Origin: Balamuthia mandrillaris
Lineage: Eukaryota; Discosea; Longamoebia; Balamuthiidae
Direction: 5' to 3'
Assembly (NCBI GenBank): GCA_031835245.1
Contig: JAVKOQ010000516.1
Location: 1 to 31,075 of the forward strand
DNA: 31,075 nt
Both the position numbers and the translations under genes were made by a program. Shown piece by piece: positions 1 to 10,315 of the stretch (position 1 is the first letter of the stretch; every line of letters begins with the position of its first letter). Under the pieces are notes generated by a model. It was not told the DNA's origin, searched no databases, and worked only from the letters and a program-made list of their open reading frames with translations.

Positions 1-574
1 AGGAAGAAAGAAAGGAGGAAGAAGAGAACATAAGAGGGCATCGATTGAGGCCGGTTCGCTTTGCGGTGCCGACTTATTGCGACCATTGTGGAAACCTCAT
101 CTGGAACTCATGGAGCACCACCAAAGGAGCTTTGCAGTGTGCCGGTTTGTTTGTTTGCTTGTTTTAGTAGTTTGTTTGTTTGATTTTTTTTTTCTGTTTT
201 TGGCTTTTCATATTTGTTTTCGTTTGCTTCGCCTATTTTTTCTCACTTTCTTTTTTTTTTTTCAATTTGATTATAGAGTGTGCATATGTTTGCCATATGG
301 AATGCAAGCATAAGCTCAGTAAAGAGTGTCGTCAAACTCTTGTTTCCGCGTCCTCTGTTGCTGCTCAAAACGATGACTCTAGTGATCAGGTTTCATTTTC
401 TTTCTTCTTGCCATTTCTGTGATTTTACAACTTAAGTTAAATGGAATGTTGCAGCAGAAAGGAGTACACACTTTTTACGAAAAGTTCTTTTCGAAGCGAG
501 TCTATTGTAATTATTGTAGAAAGCTCATTGTGTCAATCGGCAAACAGGGCAAGATTTGTGCTGGTTTGTTTCAG

Positions 575-608
<34 letters not shown>

Positions 609-3143
609 CGCTATCTTCTGAACTCTCGTTCGTTATGAAAGTATGTAAATATGCAGTCCATCATGATTGCGCACCAATGGCTGAGTGTAATTGCCCTGAG
701 CTCTATATCAGTGATGAGGAACAGGAACGAGAGGTCTCTCGCTTTCTCCTTTACTCACTTACTTTCTCTTAGCTCACAAACCCAAATTGTATTTTTATTT
801 TATTGGATAAATAGCTACCAACCCACCATTGGATAGAAGGCAATCTGGATGCCGGTCATACCTGTCTCTATTGCACTCAAGCCATTTCTACTGGAAGAGG
901 AATGACTGGCTTCAAGTGTTTTTGGTGCAAAGGCACTGTATGTCAATCTTCTTTCTTCGTTGTTTCTTTTCTCGTTCTTTCTTGTATTGTTATTACTTCC
1001 TTATTTTGCTCCTTTATTCTTTTGTTCACTCTTTTCTCTCTGTACTCACCTTACGCAATCAAAAGATGCACAACGAATGCAGAGACAAATTACCAAATGT
1101 ATGTACGTTAGGTTACTTTGTGAGCTTCAAGGTTCCTCCTACTGCCATCACAAGGAATAAAGATAAAACTTCGCCTTGCCGCTGGAAGGTTCGCTTGTTT
1201 TTGGGGTTACTTAATATTGCTATTTTTTTTCTTGTTCTGATTCTTTTGCCTACATCAGATCAATCCGAACAAAGTAAACAACACCGCCAAACCGATTTTA
1301 GTGTTGTTGAACCGAAGGTCAGGCGCTCAGCAAGGAGGCTTTGTTCACCGTCGTTTCTCACAGCTGTTAAATCCTCTTCAAATCCATGATTTGTCTGAAG
1401 GAGGTCCGGTGCCTGGGTTGGTCCTTCTCACTCTGTTGTTCTTCTTTCTGTTCTTCTTGTTCTTCTTCTTCTTCTACTTCTACTTCTTCTTGTCCTCCTC
1501 CTATTCCTTCATTCGTTCGTTCTGCATTCTGCTCATTTATGTTGCTGTTTGTAGACTACAAATGTTTGAGCCGTTGTTAGCAAATAAAGGCGGATTCTAC
1601 GTGGTGGCTTGCGGTGGAGACGGCACCGTCGGTTGGGTATGCGAAGCAATCGATCAACAACGCTTCCAAGAAAAATACAATTGCACTCCTTGTGTACGCA
1701 TCCTTCTTTATCTTTTCTATCACTTGCCATTTTTCTTACGCTCTTTTTAAAGATCGTACCATTGCCGTTAGGAACAGGCAACGATCTCTCACGAACATTA
1801 GGCTGGGGACCCGGTTACCAAAATGAAGACCTAGAACCTTTTCTACGGAGCATGGAACAAGCGAAACCCGTTTGGATGGATCGATGGAAGGTAAGAATCA
1901 TTCCTTTGGAAACTCCAGAGTTAGATACTGTTACCGCCAAAGACAAGGATGTACAAAAAGTGTTGGTTTCTTCGATCAGTGATGAGAAGCAGAGACGACA
2001 AAAAGCGTTGAAGGAGCAGCTCAAGAGTAATCAGATTCAGTTGGGAGAGGAAGAAAAGGCGTTAGTGGATGTATTGTTGAACCGTGACATTTCGAATATT
2101 GGAAAGAGTAATAGCAATGACAACAACGCCGATGAAACTGAGCACGAAATGGAGGGCGAGGCAGAATCAAATGCTTCTTCTTCCGCTTCGTCGACCTCTT
2201 CAAACGAAAGCGAAACACTGCTTCAAAAAGACAAACTAAAAGAAAACGAAACCGATCATTCAACAAAAGAAGAAACAGAAGAGCAACTACAAGACGAAGC
2301 TGAAGGTAAAGAAGGAAAAGAGGATGACGAAGAAACCAATGCATTGAACTATCAATCTCGAGAAAAGCTCTTCAACAACTACTTTAGCGTCGGCATAGAC
2401 GCCAAGGTGGCTCTCGACTTTCACATCGCGAGAGAGAAGAACCCCAAAAACTTCAACAGCAGAGGCTACAACAAGTGGAAGTACTTCCACTATGGCGCTG
2501 CCTCTGTTTTGGATGGCTTTGGTGGTGGAGGCCTTAAAAACAAGATCAAATGTCTTTTGGTTTGTTCCTTCTCTCTCTCTCTCTCTCTCTCTCGCTCTCT
2601 TTCTCTCTCTCTCTCTCTCTGCGTCACATTTCTAACCAACCAAAAAGATTGATGGAGAGCCGGTAGAGCTGCCAGCTAGCGTGGAGGGACTGGTATTACT
2701 CAACCTATCCTCCTATGCCAGCGGCACCAACCCTTGGGGCACTCTCACCGCCAAAGAGCGGAAGCTCTTCCATCCTCAGGTTTGTTCCTTTTTTCTTGCT
2801 TTCGTTCAATGAAACGAATTGTTTCTCTCTCTCTCTCTCTCTCACTCTGAAATGACTAACAAACATTCATGCTGTTACAATCAAAAAAAAGGCCATAGAC
2901 GACCAACTGCTCGAAGTGGTGGGAATAACAGGAACGATCCATCTGGCCCAAATCCGAACGGGCACTTCCTCTGGCATAAAACTGGGACAAGGCAAGTCCA
3001 TCCACATGATCCTCGAGACGCACCTCCCCGTTCAGGCCGATGGAGAGCCATGGCTGCAAGTGCCCTGCGTTGTGGAGATCTCTCACCATAACCAAGTGCG
3101 AATGTTGAAGAAGAGTGTCGCCAGCAGTTCACTCTTTTGGTGA
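1..3143 (+). CDS. Diacylglycerol kinase with three cysteine-rich C1-type modules (5' partial)
   Basis: Phosphorylates diacylglycerol to phosphatidic acid at membranes. Exons read as 1-144 (open to the window edge), 277-389, 455-563, 642-733, about 831-937, 1066-1188, 1259-1416, 1555-1693, 1753-2559, 2648-2779 and 2892-3143; phases match except around the fifth exon. The first two C1 fingers show TYCDHCGNLIW and VYCNYCRKLI, each followed by a distal Cys/His cluster. A third cysteine-rich segment (HTCLYCTQ, CFWCKGT) ends in CTLGYF and PPTAI, as in theta-type kinases. The catalytic domain has NRRSGAQQG, GGDGTVGW and PLPLGTGNDLSR. The accessory domain has NYFSVGIDAKVALDFH and LLNLSSYASGTNPWG. A 130-140 residue Glu/Ser/Lys-rich insert (about 1930-2345) splits the accessory domain. 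The N-terminus and any upstream domain lie outside the window. Confidence 0.93.
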
Positions 3144-3189
3144 TACTCAAAGGAGAGATAGATACACACTTTCTTCTTCAAATAACCAG

Positions 3190-3344
3190 CTAACCTAAAA
3201 GATTTTTGTGTAAAAAGATGAGATAGTACAGATTGACGCCTACTCCCGTCAGTATCAGCGTCAGTGTTATGCACATCAACAACCAGGTTATTGGTCTCCA
3301 ATACCTTTATTGTTTTTTTTCGAGGTGAGCAAGAAGAAAAAATC

Positions 3345-3382
<38 letters not shown>

Positions 3383-5688
3383 CGAAGAAGAAGAAGAAGG
3401 AAGGGAGAAGAAGGAAAAGAAGAGATCAAACCGAGAAAAACCAAGAGGCAAAGCATTCACAGAACACGTTTTCTTGGTGATCAGCAACAACCGAAGCCGA
3501 CTCTCTTCGTCGTTCTCCACTACCCCTCCAAACGAAGTCACGTCCTGTTCTCCTTCTTCTCTGTCGTTGTTGTTGATCGTTAAATACCTAGAAGCAGAAC
3601 GGGAAGCAGAAATCTTCTCGCGCCTTTCGTCCTGACTTCTCGCTTTGTAGTAGATAAGAAAAGGGACCAAAAAGTTGACGAATCCAGTAACGATGAGTGC
3701 ACTCCAATTCAACAACATCGCAAAGAACGAGCCTTTTTTTAAAGTTTTTCGTGTTAATGGAATGGCATATAGGAGTTAGGAAAGAAAGAAGAAAGAACAA
3801 GAAGAACAAGAGGAAAGAAAGGGCGTTACCTTGAGCAAAAATGAATCCAAGCAACCACGGCGCAATAACTCCCCAAAAATACGACATCTTCTTTCCACAA
3901 ACTCCTCCCATCAAAAGGTTATAGCGCGTCGTTATGGAATAAACCGGAATGCCCGGCAGAATGATGAAAAGAGAGAAGAGATAGACGCTGAACCTAGTGA
4001 CCACCAACACTCTCTCCCCCGAAGACATCCTCTCCAGCAGGTCATCCGTTTCGAGGTCGGTATAGGCCATCGCGGCCAGACAGCCCAAAAGCAGATAGCC
4101 AAAGAGAGAGATGATGGCAGAGAGCCATACGCTGGCGTTCACGTTGACATAGGTACGTTTCTCGTTGACCCAGGATGGGATGAGCAGGACGTATCCCCAA
4201 CTTACTATAAATACACTTATTACCTATGTTGGTTTTGTCGATGTGTGTGAGAATGAAAAGGCAAAGCAATGAGGATCGAAGGAAAGACGAAAGAGGGAGA
4301 ACAAACGCAAGAAGAGAAAATACCAACCTGAGCATAACTCACACCGACCATAGGAATCAAGTCAGCACTGATAAAGGCTCGAATGAACTGAAACACGAAC
4401 TCCCCTTGCAACACCAACAATCCGAAGAAAGAGAGCCACTGCACTTTGATGTTGTCGTCCAGGTTGTAAATGCCTAAAGGTATGCAAGCGGCCATTACGA
4501 GGAGGTAACCCACTGTGAGGTGTAATGCGGAGCCCTTATAGAGGTCATCTATGCTTTCCGTTCCGATGAAAGATGGATGCGGATAGATCTAAAGAGAAAA
4601 AGAGTCCTAAGAAAGAAGGTAGGGAAGAAGAAAATGACAAGAAAGATGCAAGCAAGCAGCAATAAATTCTGGAAAAGGAACAACGCAAACGAAGCAAAAA
4701 GAAAAGAAAAGAAAGCGAAAACGAAAGACAGAGTAATGAGTACCTCCAAAGCCCACGAATGGTGAAACAGATATATCAAAAAGGAATCCATCGACTGTTG
4801 TAGATAATAATAAGACATCCATCGCGTAGATAAAAGAAAAATAAACAGAAAGAGACAATAGAAAAAGAAGAGAAAACAAACCTGAGCACAAATGATAATG
4901 CTGGCCACATTCATGGTCTGCAGGGAGACGTTGAGGAAGACCTGGAACACGAAATGCCAGGCCCGCCCAAAGTAATGGCGGACGGCGTTGGCGTACTCCA
5001 CGCGGAGCTGGAACCGGTCGTTGCCGGGGAGACGCGCGATGCCCTCGCACAGCATGCAACTCGCCAGGGAGGAGAGCACGGTGAAGAGGGCCATGGTGGC
5101 CAGGGACACCAGCAGCCCGGCCTGCTGGAACACGATGGGGATGGCCAGCACCCCCGGCCCGTAGATCTGGTTGATGATGAAGACGTAGCTGCTGAGCACG
5201 CCGATGGTCTTGGTGCCCAGGGAGGAGGAGTTCTGCTGGGCCACCTGGGCTGCCTCCTTGGGCACGGTCTCGTCCTCCTCCTCCAGGACCTCTGCATCGG
5301 AGGAGGAGGGGGAGGGGAAGAAGAGAGCGGAGGGAGAGGCGGAGGGAGGCAGGGAGGAGTTTCGAAGGAGCCGTCGTAAGGAAGGAAAAGCGGCTGACGG
5401 TTGTGGAGGCTGTTGCTGTTGTTGTTGGTGAGAGGCCAAGGAGGAGACAAAAGCGGTGGAGTCCAGGGAGAGAGCACGGCTGGTGGAGGAGAGGTTGATG
5501 GAGGCAGGCCGCAGCAACCGTTGCTCTTCAGGCTGTTGTGGTGGTTGCAGGGTGGAGGAGGAGGAAGAGGAGCATGCTGAGGTGGAGTGGTGTTGTTGTT
5601 GTTGTTCTGAAAAATTTGACACCAGCGTTGCGGGAATGGAGCCGTACGATTTTTGCCTTTCTGCGCCGGTTGAGCTCATGGTTGCCAA
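3190..5688 (-). CDS. Amino acid transporter of the AAAP/SLC38 type
   Basis: Multi-pass permease, probably a proton- or sodium-coupled amino acid transporter of the plasma membrane or an endolysosome. Six exons on the minus strand keep phase: 4882-5688, 4744-4794, 4328-4588, 3830-4223, 3432-3732 and 3190-3304, giving 642 aa. About 170 residues of Gln/Ser/Pro-rich, probably cytosolic sequence precede the first helix. The core begins with the family hallmark IYGPGVLAIPIVFQQAG. Further helices follow, such as VISVFIVSWGYVLLIPSW, which appears when the acceptor before 4223 is used, and SVYLFSLFIILPGIPVYS. The last exon encodes only the final helix (PITWLLMCITLTLILTGVG) and stops at 3190. The exon of 51 bp encodes just 17 residues. 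The gene converges with the diacylglycerol kinase, with 46 bp between stop codons. Substrate cannot be read from sequence. Confidence 0.9.
3350..3379. repeat. (GA)n microsatellite in the last transporter intron
   Basis: About 30 bp of perfect GA on the plus strand, which is CT on the sense strand of the minus-strand gene. It is followed by GAAGAA runs. It lies in the intron between the exons 3432-3732 and 3190-3304. Confidence 0.9.
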
Positions 5689-6181
5689 GCTGTTCCCAGA
5701 CCACCACCCACCCTAGAAAGCGCTGATTCTTTTTCGGTCACTTGCAGAAAGAAAGAAAACCGTTTCGCCCTTTTGCTTTACTCTTTTTTTTTTCCTTTAT
5801 TTCATTAATTTTTCTGGTTTCTTTTTTATCGGTAAATGATAAGATTTATCCTTTTTACGATGTGTCGACGTGTTCTATTTTCCTTTTTACGATTTGAATT
5901 ACTTTTTTAAGAGGCAGGCAAAATGTCGGTCGAATTCTCGCGGAAATCATTGCACTCGTGACGTCATTTTTCTTCTTTTTGGAGCATGATGATGTCATAC
6001 GCAGCCAATAGGGCAAAAAAGAAAGAAAGAAAAGAAAACGCGTGCAGCAGAAAGTAGAACGAGGTTTCATGCCAAGGTCAGCGGAGGACTCATGGCCACC
6101 ACGGAACTGAACACTCTGCTGAACGTTCGAGCTCTTTCGGAGAGTTAGGCCAAACACCTATTTTACCGTTTCCAGCTCTGA
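5689..6181. promoter_or_regulatory. Promoter region upstream of the transporter gene, with CRE-like and CCAAT boxes
   Basis: AT-rich noncoding stretch upstream of the minus-strand transporter. It holds a perfect palindromic TGACGTCA at 5959-5966, a related TGATGTCAT at 5990-5998 and AGCCAAT (CCAAT at 6005-6009). The 13-mer TCCTTTTTACGAT occurs twice, near 5850 and 5880. A short frame starting MATTELNTLLNV at 6092 stops after 18 codons and is not called as a gene. CRE and CCAAT are established bZIP and NF-Y targets in eukaryotes; their use here is inference. Confidence 0.4.
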
Positions 6182-6184
6182 TTT

Positions 6185-6221
6185 CATGTCGTCCTTATCT
6201 TTTCCAACCAAGGACGACATG
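6185..6221. repeat. Perfect 12-bp inverted repeat with 13-nt loop
   Basis: CATGTCGTCCTT at 6185-6196 is exactly complementary to AAGGACGACATG at 6210-6221. The arms contain TGTCGTC, a word that recurs in other intergenic regions of this window. It sits just before the ankyrin-like fragment. Confidence 0.85.
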
Positions 6222-6561
6222 CTCGCTTGTCTTCGCCCTGCTTCCGGACGGGACCGCGGCGGTGGCGGACGTGTCGGCAGTGGTTCTTCCTCTGCCCTCC
6301 GCACCGTCGACACTGCGTGCACACTTCCGTGCTAAAGTGGGCCGTTGAAAACGGTTATCCTTTTGGTATGGTCGTGAAGAGTCCTTCCCTCCTTCTTCAT
6401 TTCTGCTCGACCCCTCTCTTCCCTCTCTAAACTTCGATACCAACCAAAAAGCTTTTGCCTCTTTCTCTCTAACAGACGTGACGACATACCTCAATGCAGC
6501 ACAGAATGGGTGTTGGAATTTCTCTTCAATGCTCCTGTTGCCCGTTTTCGCTATCTTCTGA
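6218..6561 (+). pseudogene. Ankyrin-type repeat gene fragment, probably decayed
   Basis: Two pieces join across a good GT-AG intron (6366-6475). The left piece ends in VLKWAVENGYPF and the right begins DVTTYLNAAQNGCWNF, with phase preserved and a stop at 6561. Joined, they match the ankyrin variant common in amoebae and giant viruses (W-A-x-x-N-G-x-P-x-D followed by an A-A-x-x-G block). No in-frame ATG precedes the left piece: a stop lies at 6179 and the frame then runs through the hairpin arm. A frame shifted by one carries an F-box-like stretch (LLPDGTAAVADVSAVV), which suggests an old F-box plus ankyrin gene broken by a frameshift. It could instead be an exon of a small gene whose start I missed. 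Confidence 0.45.
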
Positions 6562-7080
6562 TTCTCCCATTTACACGGTGTCATCATCCTTGATGGTATC
6601 TCTCTCTGATGGAATGGGTTTTATGACCAACAAAGTCCTAACTTTGGACAACTGACAACACCCTTGGTTGGTGACACGAGAGAAGCCAAGGTGGAGCCAC
6701 CACCTGAAGACGTAGCAGCATCCCCCACAAAAACGTAGCAGCGGGGGGGAAGGATGCTGCTACTCATTTTGTAGCAACATCCTCCTTGAGTGTTGTGTGG
6801 ATTTGGTTGCCCGATCGATCTGTCGACAAAATTAGATCTAATTTTCATAAATTCAGCCAATCAAAATTCGTAAATCTTCCTTTCGCAAAAAAAAATGAAT
6901 TCACGTTATTTGGCTGAAAAGTGATGAAGAACAAGAAGCAACAAACAAGAAAGTTACACAAACAGCTGCTGCAACACTGACCCTCTCTTTCTCTCCCTCC
7001 CTCTCTCTCTCGCACATTTAAAAACTCTTCAACTCCAAACAAACAAAAACACCATTACGTTACGTTACATTGGAAAGAGA
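6562..7080. promoter_or_regulatory. Upstream region of the actin-fragmin-kinase-like gene
   Basis: Noncoding. It contains a family of GTAGCARCATCC words: direct copies at 6712-6723 and 6771-6782 and an inverted copy (GGATGCTGCTAC) at 6752-6763. A second AGCCAAT follows, with CCAAT at 6857-6861, about 220 bp before the start codon. A CT-rich stretch near 6980-7012 precedes the ATG at 7081. No open frame in it looks like a gene. Confidence 0.35.
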
Positions 7081-7528
7081 ATGCAAGCCAACAGCAAGTC
7101 TTCGCCGTTACCACCGCCTCCGCCGCCGCCCTCCCCTGCCGTTACGGACCTGCACCCAAAGCAGAAGGAGGGGGCCGCTCCCCCTCCCCCTGCAGCTGCT
7201 TCCCCGCCGCCGCCTCCCCCTGCAGGAGGGCCTCCCTCCCCTGGCTCTGGGGAGAGAAACTGGATCCCTCTGTCGTCCTCCCCTTCTGAGTCTTCTTCCC
7301 GTCAGGCCAAGCGTCCTCTGGTCTCCTCTGCTTCCATGCGTTCCACCAAAGTGAGTCTGCTCTCTACTTTCTCTCTCTTCATCGTTCTCTTCGTCGTTCT
7401 CTTCTCTTCTCATCTCTTCTCTTCTCTTCTCTTCTCTTCTCTTCTCTTCTCTTCTCTTCTCTTCTCTTCTCTTCTCTTCTCTTCTCTTCTCTTCTCTTCT
7501 CTTCTCTTCTCTTCTCTTCTCCTCTCCT

Positions 7529-7569
<41 letters not shown>

Positions 7570-8287
7570 CAAAAAATAACAACACGAATAGCCAGCCGAC
7601 ATAACCTCTTTCGACTGGCACAAAGCGGATGGCTTCCGCCGCTCCTCGGAGGGCTCCGCCGGGGTCTTCTTCATCAAGAGCGAGAGCCAGGGCATGGTGG
7701 TGGTCAAGGGTAGCTCCACCATCACCGTCGAGGCCTTTGGCGCCCTCCTGGCGGAGCGGCTGGAGGTGACGGCCCCCAAGGTCAGAGTCTTGGAGTACAC
7801 CAACCCCGAGTGGCGCGTCATGAAGCGGAAGCTCTTCAGCCTGGCCAAGAGGATCGGAGAGAACGACTCGGTGAAGGTGGAGAAGGAGCTGGATCGTGCT
7901 TTCGTGCTTGGTACTTTCCTTTGTTTTGCTTAGTTGGTTTTATGTTGTTAATGTTAAAACTTTGTTAAAAAGTGATGGAGTACGTGCCTGGCAAAGATCT
8001 GGAGACGTTGGGTCCGGAGATGGCTCTGAAAGTCTTTGGTGGAGACTGGGTTAGTACTTCTTTCATGATCTGCTTTTTTCTCTTCTTCTTTTTCTTATTC
8101 TTCTCTGTCTCGTCGTTTTTCTTCTCTTCTTCTTGTCCTTCTTCATCTCCATTGTTCTTCCTCTCCACTCGCTAAAAAGGTTTCTTCTTGTTCTTGATCT
8201 TGTTCTTCTTCTTGTCGTCCTTCTTCATCTTCATTCTTCTTCGTATTCTTCTTCTTCTTCTTGTCGTTCTTCTTCTTGTTCTTGTTC

Positions 8288-8367
<80 letters not shown>

Positions 8368-8370
8368 CTT

Positions 8371-8402
<32 letters not shown>

Positions 8403-8433
8403 CTTGTTGTTGTTGTTGTTGTTCTTGTTGTTC

Positions 8434-8516
<83 letters not shown>

Positions 8517-9489
8517 CTTGTTGTTGTTGTTGTTGTTGTTGTTCTTCTTCTTCTTCTTCTTCTTCTTCTTCTTCTTCTTTTCTTCTTCTCCTTCTGTCAT
8601 GTCGTATTCTTTCTTACTGTTTCCTCCTTGGTTCTTCTGCTTTAAATCTATCGTGCATAAATATAGGGACGTTATATACTTCAACAAATGGGACGAATTG
8701 TCGTTTTTGACATGCTTTGCAACAACTGGGATCGCCTGCCTGCTGTTTGGGACAACGACGGCAATGCCAAGAACATTATTCTCAGCAAACTAACCGCAAA
8801 GAAACAAAACGGCAGCGATGAAGCTGCCACAGACTCGGAGGACGAAGAAGAAGAGGGCTGGAGGGTGGTCGCCATCGATCAAGGACTATCTTGTATCAAC
8901 CCGGAAACCTTTCGGTCAGGCTACGACAAGTACATGAACAGAGTGAAAGAGTTTGCTTTGGAGGTGGTACAAGAGGTTTGTTCTTCTCTTCTCATTTCAT
9001 TTCCAACTTTTCCTCTTGTTTATCTTTTCTGTTCTCTGTCTTCTCTTTTTTTTTGTTCCTTCCCTCTTCTTATTCTCGCTTCTCTTGTTCTTTCTCTTTC
9101 TCTTCTCTTCTGTGTTTAGTTTTCTCTTCTCTTATCTGCCCTCTTCTCCTCAATGCTTCCCTCATTACTGATGTATGTGCTTAAAAAAATAATAATAGAA
9201 ACCCTCGGAAGGATTGACCAAGATACGAGAGCTCCTTCGTTTATGTACAGCCTACGACATCACCGAGGCTGGAATGGCGGAGTTACGCCAAGGCATCATC
9301 GACGGCATGCTCTTCGCCGTGAAAGCGTTGAGCCGAGAGGTGCTCCAGGAGTTGAAGGATCAGGTGGCCACGATGGTGACGATGGACTGGGCGGACGTTT
9401 GGGCCTCGGGGTTGCAACAAATCAACGTGGACTTCATCGCCGCTGTGCTGGACATCTTCCGAGAAGTTTTGGATGCACGCAAAGAGTGA
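7081..9489 (+). CDS. Actin-fragmin-kinase-like protein kinase, kelch-less
   Basis: Five exons (7081-7350, 7592-7910, 7973-8049, 8667-8975, 9199-9489) keep phase and give 321 aa. In Physarum, actin-fragmin kinase phosphorylates actin bound to a capping protein. The kinase-like fold is visible in order: VVVKGSSTIT around residue 129 (candidate ATP lysine), MEYVPGKDLETL near 198, GRIVVFDMLCNNWDRLP near 231-246 with the N-x-D-R catalytic block, WDNDGN, and VAIDQGLS near 295 as the likely metal-binding aspartate. An acidic insert (DSEDEEEE) lies between the last two. The first 85 residues are proline-rich (PLPPPPPPPSP), a plausible profilin or SH3 ligand. The Physarum enzyme continues into kelch repeats, but here the frame stops about 95 residues after the core. 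The actin substrate is inferred from the family only. Confidence 0.85.
7399..7566 (+). repeat. TTCTC pentanucleotide array followed by (CT)n in intron 1
   Basis: About 25 copies of the 5-mer TTCTC from roughly 7400 to 7525, then a pure CT run to 7566. Both lie in the first intron of the kinase gene, with the pyrimidine-rich strand as the sense strand. Confidence 0.93.
8204..8583 (+). repeat. Very long (TTG)n/(CTT)n trinucleotide tract in intron 3
   Basis: TTG repeats run from about 8289 to 8541 with a few TTC interruptions, flanked by CTT runs on both sides. The whole tract lies within the intron 8050-8666. All six frames stay open across it and would encode homopolymers, so it makes false open frames in both directions. 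Confidence 0.95.
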
Positions 9490-10122
9490 ACTCGCCTTTT
9501 ACTTGGGCGAAAAGGTAAGGGGATGAATCATGTCGACCCGAATTATTTTCCATGTCGTCATGGAATCACAGAACAAATGAAATTTTCCGAACCGCACCCC
9601 ATTGGTCCAAACCGCTCTCAAAATAATTCATATTATCCGTAATGCTTAAATTAGGAAATTTTGGAAATCGATTAGTTAAATTCTGAAAAATAATTATTTT
9701 TTTTTGTGAAAAGAAAAAAATAGAAAAGAAGTTGAGCGAAACGGCGAAAGGAGGAGAGAGAGGAGAGAAGAGAGAAGGAAGGAGGAAGGAGGAGGAAAGA
9801 ACTTCCTGGTGTGGTTTTGAGATCAAAAAGAAAGAGAAGGTTTTTTTAAAAAAGAAAAAAGAAAAAAAAAAGAAAGAGAAGAGTTCTCCCTCTTTTTTTT
9901 GTTTCCCTCGGCTGCTGTGATTTTTGATTATTATTATTTTTTTAGGTGCGATGATTTTATTTTTCTGATTTTTTGGTTTGCAAAAGATTAACCCAAAAAA
10001 AATAAACAAACAGTTTAAAAAACAATCCCTAAAGCAGACAGATTGCCTGTGGAACGGTGTGAGAAGGAAGAAGAGAAAGAAAAGGAAGAAGGAGAACAAA
10101 ACAAAAAAAAAGAAGAAAACGA
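9490..10122. promoter_or_regulatory. Intergenic region between the kinase and Ras genes
   Basis: AT-rich and noncoding. CATGTCGACC (9530) and CATGTCGTCA (9551) recur just after the kinase stop, and an inverted CCAAT box (ATTGG) lies at 9601-9605. From 9720 the plus strand is purine-rich, then becomes A/T-rich up to the Ras start at 10123. It serves as the 3' region of one gene and the promoter of the next; I see no further gene. Confidence 0.35.
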
Positions 10123-10274
10123 ATGTCTAAATCCGGTTCGAAGGCGGCGTTTGAGCACAAAGTAATCGTGGTGGGAGCGGGAGGAGCCGGAAAGTCGGCC
10201 CTCACGCAGATGTTCATGTATAATAACTTTGTGGAGGAATACGACCCCACCACCGCAGACTCATACAGGTACCT

Positions 10275-10315
<41 letters not shown>

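Noticed and set aside
4911-5477. Pro/Ser/Arg-rich minus-strand frame overlapping transporter exon 1
   Set aside because: It is a +1 shadow of the transporter reading frame, which carries the transmembrane hallmark.
6092-6148. Mini-frame starting MATTELNTLLNV as a first exon of the ankyrin fragment
   Set aside because: Joining it would need a 32-bp intron, shorter than any other here, and would enter a frame that stops before the ankyrin part.
7108-7848. 246-codon minus-strand frame across kinase exons 1 and 2
   Set aside because: It is antisense to well-supported exons, and its middle is a TTCTC array read as Glu/Arg repeats.
8133-8793. Long frames on both strands encoding poly-Leu, poly-Val, poly-Cys, poly-Asn or poly-Thr
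   Set aside because: They are produced by the TTG/CTT tract, which leaves all six frames open. The tract lies in an intron bounded by good GT-AG sites that restore the kinase domain.
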